From positions 62,001 through 126,000 of the forward strand of contig WSYJ01000118.1 in assembly GCA_020186115.1 (NCBI GenBank): a stretch of DNA of 64,000 nucleotides. Reading direction: 5' to 3'. Both the position numbers and the translations under genes were made by a program. The notes beneath the pieces were generated by a model. That model saw only the letters and a list, made by a program, of their open reading frames with translations. It was not told the DNA's origin and searched no databases. Below, piece by piece: positions 28,880 to 39,041 of this stretch (positions are counted from its first letter, which is position 1; each line of letters opens with the position of its first letter). The stretch is from Histomonas meleagridis (Eukaryota > Parabasalia > Tritrichomonadida > Dientamoebidae).

Positions 28880-29420
28880 AAAATAGGGTTGGGAATCGAT
28901 AAAAATCGATGAAACGGTTTGCTTTTATCGATAAAAATTGATAAGTAACCGTATTATCGTTCGATATTCGATTAATCGGCTTTCGATTAATCGATTAAAT
29001 TCGATATACGGTTTTTTCGATTTAACATCAATAAAAACCGTTTATTTATCGTTATCAAGTGATTTTATCGATAAATAAACGGTTTAGGCCGATTAAAAAC
29101 CATTCAAAAATTTCGTGATATAAAGAATATAAATATATATCCTATTCCTACATGATATTCCTGTATCATTCCTATTGACTTAGTCTTATAACATGAAAAC
29201 TAGGGGGGTCTTTATCCAATAACGTCTTCTCATTCAATCCAGGAATTTTCGATAAAATCGATAAATAACGTCACTTTTCAAAATCGATTTTTTTGATAAA
29301 AAAAGTGGCTTTTATCGAGTTTATCGATTTTATCGAGATTCAAACCGTTATTAATCGATTTTTATCGATAAAAAAAGTGACTCGTATCGAAAATTAATCG
29401 ATTAATCAGCTTTTTTTGGT
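28880..29420. repeat. Dense ATCGAT/TCGATTAATCGA palindrome region
   Basis: About 540 bp filled with overlapping variants of ATCGAT, TTATCGATAA and CGATTAATCG on both strands, interspersed with AACGGTTT/AAACCGTT. It includes a perfect 17-bp inverted repeat (29035-29051 and 29069-29085). No ORF. It lies between the coiled-coil gene and the end of the DUF3447-ankyrin array. It could be a decayed inverted-repeat transposon or a local amplification of a palindromic protein-binding site. Confidence 0.6.
29035..29085. repeat. Perfect 17-bp inverted repeat with 17-nt loop
   Basis: Left arm 29035-29051 reads AAACCGTTTATTTATCG; right arm 29069-29085 is its exact reverse complement. The 17-nt centre is unpaired. 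The arms contain both an AACGGTT-type motif and half of an ATCGAT palindrome, so the two motifs of this region are combined here. Confidence 0.8.
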
Positions 29421-29508
29421 GTTTTCATATTCATTAATAAAAAAAATTGTAAGCAAGATTATTTATTACTTACTCTAAATTTGATCACTTCGGAAAGCGT
29501 CCTCATAA

Positions 29509-32199
29509 TTATTTTTGTTCCTTTTTATTGTTAAGTAATTTCACTATTTCTGTATAGGTATTTTCACCAGAATGCGCTTTTTGATTCGCAATATTAATTG
29601 GTGTTTTAAAAATTCAAAAAAAGTTCCTTTTATTATTAAGAAACATAAAACCATTTAGCGAAACTTTAATAAAATTAAAGTGATAGTTTTAACATTAGTA
29701 TCAATTTCTTTTTGTTCAAGAAGTAATTTAACAATTTCTATATTACCTTTTTCTGTAGCAAATAGTAAAGCTGCCCAAAATAATATGTATGAATTCCAAT
29801 AAATTATATTAAATGTAAAACTATTAAAACATACATTAAATAAAACAAACAAATATCTTTAGCATTAATATCAATTCCTTCTATTTCAAGAAGTAATTTA
29901 ACTGTTTCTGTATGACCATTTTTAGATGCTAACATAAGTGCTGTTTCAAATAATTTTTATAATTTCCAAATATTGTTTTGAAATAAAAAGTTGTTAATAC
30001 AAATTATAAACAGAATAAATAGATATCTTTTGCATTAATATCAATTCCTTTTTGTTCAAGAAGTAATTTAACTATTTCTATATAATTTTTTTCAGATGCA
30101 TAGATAAGAGCTGTTTTAAATGATTTATATAATTTCCAAATAATATTTTGTTATCCAAAATTATTATAATTAACTTTAATAATAATAAATTAATATCTTT
30201 ATCATTAATATTTATTCCTTTTTGTTCAAGAAGCAATTTAACTAATTCAGGATAACCATTTGTAGAAGCTTGTATAAGTAATGATGAAAATAATTAGAAA
30301 AAATTCCAAATATTTTATGAAAATATTAAAATTATTCAAAAAATATAATGCAAAATAAATAAACATCATAAATATCAATTCGAATTCCTTTTATTCCAAG
30401 TAACAATTTCACAATTTTGTATTGCCCTTTCTTTATTGCTTCCATAATTGTTGTACAAAATAATTCGAATAATTTCCATAAATTATTATAAAATTTCAAA
30501 CAACAAAAATGAACATTAAAAGAAACAACTTAATATTTCGATCATTAATATTAATATCTTTTTGCTCAAGAAGTAATTTAACTAACTTTGTTTTACCATT
30601 TTGAGCTGCTATCATTAATGAAGTTTCAAATAATTTTTATAATTTCCAAATATTATTTTAAAATATAAAATGAATAAAACCAATTCTAAATAAAACAAAT
30701 AAACATCTTTAGCATTAATGTCAATCCCTTTTTGTTCAAGGAGTAATTTAATTATTTCGATATGACTTTTTTTCGATGCTTCCATAAATGCTGTAAATTA
30801 AAATTAAAATAATTTTCAAATAAATACTTAAAATTTTTAGAAATTAGGTTTATAAATATTTTTAGCATTAATATCAATTCCTTTTTGTTTAAGGAGTAAT
30901 TTAACTATTTCTGTATGACCATTTAAAGATGCAATCATAAGTGCTGTATTAAAGAATTTAAATAATTTTCAAATATTATTTTGAAATATCAAATTATTAA
31001 AATAAATTTTATTTATAAAAAATAAATATCTTTAGCATTAATGTCAATTCCTTCTTGTTCAAGAAGTAATTTAACTATTTCTATATGACCTTTTGTAGAT
31101 GCTTTCATAAGTGCTGTATTAAATAATTTAAATAATTTCCAAATATTATTTTGAAATATAAATTTCAATTAAAACAAAAAAATATTTTTATCATTAATAT
31201 CAACTCCTTTTTGTTCAATAAGCAGTTTAACTATCTCTATAAGATTTTTCTCTATTGCAATAAATAGTGCTGTATCAAATTGTTTAAATAATTGCCAAAT
31301 ATTATTTTGAAATATAAAATTATTAAAATAAATTCTAAATAAAACAAATAAATATTTTTATCATTAATATCAATTCCTTTTTGTTCAATAAGCAGTTTAA
31401 CTATCTCTATAAGATTTTTCTCTATTGCAATAAATAGTGCTGTATTAAATTGTTTAAATAATTTCCAAATTTTGTTTTGAAATATAAAATTATTAAAATA
31501 AATTTTAAATAAAACAAATAAATATTTTTAGCATTAATATCAATTCCTTCTTGTTCAAGAAGAAATTTAACTGTTTCTGTATGATCATTTAAAGATGCTA
31601 AAATAAGTGATGTATCAAATAATTAAAATAATTTCCAAATATTATTTTGAAATATAAAATTATTAAAATAAATATCAAATAAAACAGATAAATATCCTTA
31701 GCATTAATATTAATTCCTTTTTGACTAAGAAGTAACTTAACGATTTCTGCATGATCATTTTTAGATGCAATCATAAGTGCTGTATTAAATAATTTAAATA
31801 ATTTCCAAATATTATTTTGAGGTCTTAAATCATCAAAACAAATATTAAATTAAACGAAAAAATATTTTTAGTATTAACATCAATTTTTTCTTGTTCAAGA
31901 AGCAATTTAACTATTTCTATATGACCTTTTGTAGATGCTTTCATAAGTGCTGTATTAAATAATTTAAATAATTTCCAAATATTATTTTGAAATATAAAAT
32001 TATTAAAATAAATTCTAAATAAAACAAATAAATATTTTTATCATTAATATCAACTCCTTTTTGTTCAATAAGCAGTTTAACTATCTCTGTATAACCTTTT
32101 TCAGATGCAATCATAAGTGCTGTATCAAAATCCAAAAATAAATTTTAAATATTTCCCCAAAATATCAAACCAACCAAAATAACATTAAAAAAACATGAA
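29509..32199 (-). repeat. 170-bp tandem ankyrin cassette array
   Basis: Sixteen tandem units: 99 bp of ankyrin coding sequence plus a spacer of about 71 bp. Coding parts share the VKLLLEQKGIDINAK core. Spacers share TTTATTTTAATAATTT and AAATAATATTTGGAAATTAT. Amino-acid sequence varies among units while unit length barely does. Confidence 0.9.
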
Positions 32200-33380
32200 T
32201 TAATCCCTCTTACATTAACATCAATTCCTTTTTGTTCAAGAATATATTTCACAAGTTCATTATTTCCAGAATTTGCTGATGAAATTAAAACATCACTTGG
32301 AAATTTGGTATGCTTTATGAAATACTTAATAAGAAACAAATTACCGATATTTGCCATGGTGTATATTAAATTATGGTCAATTTCCATACCTTTTTCTTCT
32401 AATAATGAAAATATTTCATAGTTATTATATAAAATACAATGTCTTATAGCTTCAAACATAAAAAATGTTTTTCCAATTTTATTTTCATATAAATAATTAA
32501 AGATATCATTTTTATGGAATTCAATTGCTGTTTCATATGCATTATTGAATAATGAATTATTTTGTTCACATAAATGAATGATTTCAATATTTCCACTTGC
32601 AACTGCATATTTGCCTGCATTAATTACATTTGCTCCATTTAATAATAAATATTTAAAACATTTAATTGATCCAAAAAATGCTGCATAATCAATTAATGTA
32701 ACATATTTTTGATTAATAAATGTACACCTTTCATAAAGTGATGGTTCAATTGTTTTATTAAAGTTAAAATCATTTTGTGATGATATTTCTTGAAGTTTTT
32801 CGACTTCATCATTTCGAATTATCTTTGCAAGTTCATTTGGATTAACTCCTTCTTCAATTAACTTCTTATGAAGTTCCCAATCATTCTTTGATAGTTCATC
32901 ATAATTTTTCCTGAAAGTTTTAAGAAATGAATCATTATCAAAACCTTTGTCTTCTATATTCTTATAATATTCTTGGAAATCTTTTTTATTTATATGATGA
33001 GCAAATAATAAAGATTCATTTTTTACGACATTTATATCTATTAAATTATGTTCACTCATCTTCTCAATTAGATAATATGATTCATTCGTCTTCAAATTTA
33101 AAAGAAAATATGAAAAAACATTATTCATTTTGAATTTATTTTCTATTTTCTCTATTAATTGAAAATAGACTTCGAAATTATGCGGCCTTATCTTGTATGC
33201 TGAATATATTATATGGATGAGTTCCAAATTGAAAGTTACTGGGAAATTTGAATCAAATAATTCGACTATTGATTCGATTGATTTTTCAATATTGACTCGA
33301 TCTACATTCCATATAACTTTTTGGAGGGCTTTGAGATTATTAAAATAGTCTTTTTCTTGCCAATTATTAGTTCCTGACAT
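29509..33380 (-). CDS. DUF3447 plus ankyrin-repeat protein, cassette-organised (16 units)
   Basis: Starts at ATG 33380 (MSGTNNWQEKDYF). A continuous block to about 32199 carries a helical domain and DUF3447 (TLIDYAAFFGSIKCFKYLLL, AVASGNIEIIHLCE). Sixteen ankyrin units follow, T codons ending from 32123 down to 29604; 13 of the 15 intervals are exactly 170 bp, the others 156 and 153. The final unit stops at TAA 29509-29511 after a Lys-rich tail (EIVKLLNNKKEQK). Spacers between units are about 71 nt, contain stops and lack GT-AG borders. Positions 32757-32976 are identical, base for base, to 39485-39704 of the divergent paralogue. If the spacers are not removed, translation would end in a hydrophobic tail after the DUF3447 block. 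Confidence 0.65.
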
Positions 33381-33589
33381 TAAAAATAATTTTTATGAAC
33401 ATCCAGGGCACCATGGCATTTTTTAAGGCAAACGTTTATTATCGGGGTACCCTAAAATAAATATTTCAACAAACATTAAACCAAAAATTAAATTTATTTT
33501 ACCAATGGTAATTTTTAAAGATTGGTTTATTAACAAAAAATTTTAATAAAGAAGTTGTTGTATTTTATTAATTCAAAAATTGTAAGATA

Positions 33590-35224
33590 TCAATGGGGCT
33601 TTGGCTCCCATTTTTTAATGTCTGTACAACCTGAATATTTGTTATGAAGAGACTTTGAAGAGGCAGATTGGTTAACTTTATTAAGTTTATATAACAGAAT
33701 GTTAGCAATATCATTATTATCATTTAAAGATGCCAATACAAGTGCATTATGATGAATATTAAATAAATTCCAAATATAAAATAAAAACATCAAATCATTA
33801 AAATAAAATTTATTTTTAAGATTAACATCAATTTCGTCTTTTCCAAGAAGCGATTCAACCACTTCTTTGTTACCAGTTTTAGATGCCAACATTAATGCAG
33901 TTTCGAACGATAAAAACATATTTCAAATTTACCATTAAAATATTAATTTTTTATAATAAACAATATACATAAAAAACAAATGTAATTTTTTGTATTAATA
34001 TCAATTTCTTCATTTTTAATTAATAATTTAACTATTTCTGAATTACCATTTTCGGATGCATACATGAGTGGGGTGTTAAATAATATTAATAATTTCCAAA
34101 TATTATTTTAAAATATCAATTTATCTTAACAAATATCAAATTAAACATATAAATATCTTTAATATTAATATCAATTGCTTTTTGTTTTAGAAGTAATTTG
34201 ACTATTTCTATGTTACCACATAAAGATGCAAAAGAAAGTGAACTCCAAAATAAAATGAAAAAATTCCAAATATTTCATTAAAATATTAAAAATATTAAAT
34301 AAATATTATCTCTAGCATTAACATCAATACCTTTTTGTCTAAGAAGTAATTTAACTATTTCAATTCGACCATATTTTGAAGCACATATAAGTGCAGAATT
34401 AAATGATATAAATGATTTCCAAATATAAATTTAAAATACCAAATTATTAAAATTAATATTAAATATAATAAACATACATCTTTAGCATTAATATCAATTC
34501 CATTTTCTATAAGTAACTCAGCCATTTCAACATTTCCATTCTTAGATGCATTGATTAATGCTGTATAAAATTATTGAAATAATTTCCAAATATTTTTATA
34601 AAACATTAAATCATTAAATCAAATAATAAATAAAACAAATAAATGTTATCCTTATCATTAATATTTATGTCTTCTTGTTTAAGAAGTTCTTTGACTATTT
34701 CCATGTGATTATAAAAAGATGAATATGTAAGTGCTGTATCAAATGATTTAATGAATTTCCAAATATTACCTTAAAATACCAAATTATCAAAACATAGATT
34801 AAACATAATAAAAAAACAGTTTTTGCATTAATATCAATTCCTTTTCGTTTAACAAGTAATTTAACAATTTCTGTATGTCCTTTTAAAGATGAAATAATAA
34901 GTGGTGTTTGAATTAATTTTAATATTCTCCAAAAATTAATTTGAAATACAAAATAATTGGAAGAAATTCGAAAATTATTTAATAAAAATCTTTAGCATTA
35001 ATATCAATTCCTTCTTGTTCAAGAAGTACCTTTGCAACTTCGGTGTGATCTTCACGTAATGCCCAGTGAAGTACTGTTTCAATAAATTTTAATGAATTCC
35101 GGAATTTTTAATAGAACATCAAATATTAAAGAGAAATATATTTTGCTTTGATGTTGAATATTTTTTGTTGGATTTGCCATTGAATAAATGCTGCAAGTTC
35201 TTGGTGAAATTTGTCACAACTCAT
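33590..35224 (-). CDS. Ankyrin array gene with short N-terminal segment (about nine units)
   Basis: Begins at ATG 35224 with a short piece (MSCDKFHQELAAFIQWQIQQ, ending NIKAKYISL) instead of a DUF3447 block. About nine ankyrin units follow, each about 170 bp apart with AT-rich spacers. The first unit reads ETVLHWALREDHTEVAKVLL. The last (ALVLASLNDNNDIANILLYK) runs into a unique tail ending DIKKWEPKPH and stops at 33590-33592. It lies directly upstream of the 16-unit gene on the same strand, 210 bp away. It may be a separate gene or the decayed 5' portion of a larger array. The first block ending NIKAKYISL shows that the cassette boundary used in the arrays also follows the first coding segment here. 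Confidence 0.5.
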
Positions 35225-35639
35225 TTTTATAAGTCACTTTTAAATATTTTTATAAAAAATATTTTTTGTATAGTTTATTAGTATTCGAAACGAAGATAAT
35301 TTTTTCTGCCAAAAAGTTTCCTTGTTATTTGTTCACTCTTGATTAATTATTATCATTTTAGTAATGGTTTATATTATTAAATTCAAAATCAATAACATGA
35401 TTTATTAAATTTATTAACATGAAAATTTCAACCATATCCTCTCAATCGACCTCTAAAAAGCAAATTAGAACGATAGAAAACGATCCCACTTTTTAAAAGA
35501 AATTATTTTTCTTACAATTTGATTTCCAATAAAAATATAAATGATATATATTTTAAATGAAAATATGCAATGAAAAACGGTTCAGAAAAATACAGTCCGA
35601 TTAAAAAACATTAAAAAAGTGATGCTTGTCACAATAATC

Positions 35640-37810
35640 CAAATTATTAAAACACATTTTAAATTATTCAAATGAATAGTTTTTGTATTAACATCGCTTC
35701 CTTTATCTAAAAGTAATTTTACTATTTCTATATTATTATTTCTAACTGCTCTATGAAGTGCTGTTTCAAATTATTAAAACATATTCCAAATTTTTTAGAC
35801 ATATTCCAAATTTTTTAGACATATTCCAAATTATTAAAATATATTCCAAATTATTAAAACATATCCAAAATTATTCAAATGAATATATTTTGCATTAACA
35901 TCAATTCCTTCTTTATCTAAAAGTAATTTTACTATTTCTATATTATTATTTTCGACTGCTATATGAAGTGCTGTTTCAAATTATTAAAACATATTACAAA
36001 TTATTAAAACATATTTCAAATTATTAAAACATAACCAAAATTATTAAAACATATTCTAAATTATTCAAATGATATATCATACTTATTATATCAATGTGTT
36101 GACATGATATTGTATATTGAGATAAATCGACAATTTTAATGAAGAATCAGAAGATATTAAAATCTTTGGAATGATTGGTAACATCAATGATATCATTTGA
36201 TTATTTGGTAATTTCCTTAATATTTCATCATGATGTTTATATCAGAAACTAGAAAACTATTATAATGGAGTTGATAAAGCTTAATAAAGTTTGGATATTA
36301 ATTAAATGATTCACAAAAATATAAAATCAGATATCTCTTTGATCTCTAATTCATTTTCTATTTGCATTGATCCTTTTGTCAACTCAATATAATGGTTTAC
36401 ATTGATAACTTAACCAGTTCAAAAGTATTTTTCGAATTTCAATGTCATTAATACATATAAATGGAAATATATCATCAATAACAGTAATGACATTCATAAT
36501 GCTTTGGTTAAAAAACAAATTTATTGATTCGATGATTTGGGATGGCTCTTTTAAAGTTTTCATTGAATTAATCACGAAGTTATAACAATGTACAAATTGT
36601 TCTGGATTTAATGATAATGAAATCTATGATATTATAATATGGTACAACTTCATTGGGGATGTAGTGCATTGTTGTGAAATACCATAAATATTAATGTCAT
36701 AATCAGAAGCTGATTGAATATAAAGTGCATCGACAACAGATTTAAGAGCTTCCGTTGAGCCTTGGGAATTTATTTCATTCTCAAAGATAAACACTGCAGA
36801 GGTTGAAATGATTTCGTTGACGAATTTGATGAATTCAATGATTAAATTTAAGATAGAAAGAATTAACGTTGAATCATATGTTTCACTGGTATGTAAAAAT
36901 GTGGATATTAAGTCAAGGATTTGTGTTGTGAATTAATAATTCGTCAAGTTGTTTGATGTTTTGTAATGGTGGATATATTAAATTGGTGAAAAGTGGCCTT
37001 GAAATAAGGCTAAATGTTGGAAGTTCGATAAGATACGAAAGATTGTGGATATAAATCAGGATTTTGTGAAAAAATGACAGAACAAAATTAAAATGCTTCA
37101 GAATCAAAAGCTGGATTTCCGAGTTCTATCTCACGAATAATTTTTAATTGGGATATCTACCATTAGCATTTAAATTATGCCGTATTAAATTACATGAAAT
37201 ACAACGATTTCAATCGTATTAATACTTAAATTTTTGATCATTGAACATATTGATTGATCTTGAATTAAATTAAGCAATTTTGAAATTAACATTATTTCCA
37301 TCTTGTTCAAGAAGAAATTTAACAAGTTAACTTCTATATGACCATTTGAAGATGCATACATAAGTACTGTCTTAAATACGATAAGTAATTTCCATATAAT
37401 ATTTTGAAATCACAAATTATTTAAACATTAAATTAATATTTTTATCATTAATATTAATCACTTTTTCCTCATACAATAATTTGACTATTTCTAGGCTACC
37501 AGATTCAGCTGCATCCATAAATGCTGCTTTCAATAATTTTAACAATTTCCAAATATTATTTTAAAATTAAAGAAAATTAAACAAATAAATATCTTTAGCA
37601 GTAATATCAATTCCTTTTTGATCAAGAAGTAATTTTACTACTTCTGTGTTACCATTTTCAGCATGCTTTCATAAGTGCTGTTTCAAATATTTTGAATAAT
37701 TGCCATTTAATCTTATTTTGAAACATATCTATCATTAATATTACATCCTTTTTGCTCTATTAAATATTTAACGAGTTCAGCATTTGCTGATTGCGCGGGA
37801 AAAAACAATA
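35640..37810 (-). pseudogene. Relic DUF3447-ankyrin locus
   Basis: On the minus strand, a fragment of the DUF3447 end (SANAELVKYLIEQKGCNIND) near 37800-37735 is followed by ankyrin units near 37690 (frameshifted by two extra bases), 37530 (intact frame, AAESGSLEIVKLLYEEKVIN) and 37380 (insertion in the second helix). About 1 kb follows (36130-37130) of broken helical coding pieces of unknown family, such as LILSILNLIIEFIKFVNEII. Two more ankyrin units (ETALHIAVENNNIEIVKLLL near 35985 and a sister near 35770) are flanked by tandem copies of an ACATATTCCAAATTATTAAA-like 18-20-bp motif, which is itself part of the array spacer. Multiple frame breaks make this non-functional. Confidence 0.6.
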
Positions 37811-38073
37811 CAATAAGTAATTTCCATACACATCTTCATAAAACGGAGCTGAATGGTTATCAAGAGATCTTAAATAGACACTAATACATACCATGAGAAA
37901 GCATTCTAAAATTACATATCATTAGCATCCAAAATTTAGAATTCCTAAACCAATTATTCGGCAAAACATCTTATCCAAAACCTTATAAAAAATCAGATCC
38001 ACCTCAAAATTATAATTTTGGATTCAGATTCCAAAAAATTCAAAATCATATTATGTGAACTTCAAATGCTTGT
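37811..38073. other. intergenic, nothing recognised
   Basis: Between the ankyrin relic and the 3' end of the CacyBP gene. No feature seen. Confidence 0.4.
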
Positions 38074-38739
38074 TTATTTCTTCTCGTCTTCTGGTTTCTT
38101 GTGTTGCGCTTCCCACATTGCCTTTGATATTGTTCTCTTCATTTCATCATCACCTTCATCATACATCTTCTTCATCATATCCATCAAAGCTGCATTTGGA
38201 TCTTCTTTGACCTTGTCATCTTTAGCATGTGCTTTAGGCTTCTTCATATCAGTTGCAGATTTCTTAAGTTTCATCCATGATGTCTTCTTCTTCTTAGCAA
38301 GAGAGATTGTAAGAGTTTCATTGCGCTTTGTGTACTTGGAATCTGCTGGGATAATCTTTTTATAAAGTGGTGATATTGTTAACTTGAGATCTGACATGTT
38401 CATCTTTTCACGAATAACATAAATAACGCACTGACGCTCTGATGGCTCAAAGATAACTTCGGCTTGTTCAAGTCCACGAATATTACGGATGATGATGGTT
38501 GCTTTTTCATTTGAATCGCTAAATGCATATGATGAAATGGTTTCATATGATTTCTTTGGTGCGTGTGTGCTTGTTGTTGGAATTGGTTTTGGAGCAGAAG
38601 AAGATTCTTCTTCCTTAACATCAGCAAACTTTTTTTCAAGTTTTGCAATTTCTTCCTTAAGAAGTGATTCAACATAAGGCGTTGATCCGTTTGAGAGAAT
38701 ACGCTTAAGTTCAGTTAAGTCTGCTTTTGTAGCTTCCAT
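38074..38739 (-). CDS. CACYBP: Calcyclin-binding protein / Siah-interacting protein homologue
   Basis: 221 residues with the three-part CacyBP/SIP layout. The N-terminal helical dimerisation segment is at 1-45 (ELKRILSNGSTPYVESLLKE). A CS (p23-like) domain lies at about 65-155 (YETISSYAFSDSNEKATIII and VIFEPSERQCVIYVI). The C-terminal SGS domain lies at about 158-221 (TSWMKLKKSATDMK, then DPNAALMDMMKKMYDEGDDE). Length is close to the human protein (228). Family members link Skp1/Siah ubiquitin ligases and Hsp90-type co-chaperone functions; the partner in this organism is unknown. The reading frame is less AT-rich than the flanking ankyrin DNA, as expected for an expressed housekeeping gene. 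Confidence 0.9.
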   Translation of the reverse strand: MEATKADLTELKRILSNGSTPYVESLLKEEIAKLEKKFADVKEEESSSAPKPIPTTSTHAPKKSYETISSYAFSDSNEKATIIIRNIRGLEQAEVIFEPSERQCVIYVIREKMNMSDLKLTISPLYKKIIPADSKYTKRNETLTISLAKKKKTSWMKLKKSATDMKKPKAHAKDDKVKEDPNAALMDMMKKMYDEGDDEMKRTISKAMWEAQHKKPEDEKK

Positions 38740-39041
38740 TTTGTAAAGTGGTCGGCTATTTATAATTTACGATAAGAAAATTGAATGCATACGATAGAAT
38801 TTTTTCTATGCATAATTGGCAGGACAAAATGCATACTTCACCATCTAATCAAATGAATAAAAATATTGATTTTTTTTTCAATTTGTCTCAACATAATTTA
38901 ATAAGATTATTTCCAGAAATTATTTACAAATGCATTTGCTTTATATAACTTCTTGGTTTCAAGGATTGCTGTGAAAATTAACGTTTTTTGTATATATGAT
39001 CGTTTTCCTTTGAAATTTACAGTTGGCCAACTTGGAAAATA
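38740..39041. other. Divergent promoter region
   Basis: About 300 bp between the minus-strand CacyBP gene and the plus-strand DUF3447-ankyrin gene. CCTTTGAAA occurs near 39008, which resembles a CCTTT-type trichomonad promoter motif; no AACGGT copy was seen here. Confidence 0.3.

Noticed and set aside
29509-32199. CRISPR-like or satellite-only explanation for the 170-bp array
   Set aside because: Each unit carries a conserved 33-residue ankyrin repeat with amino-acid-level variation, so it is not simple satellite DNA.
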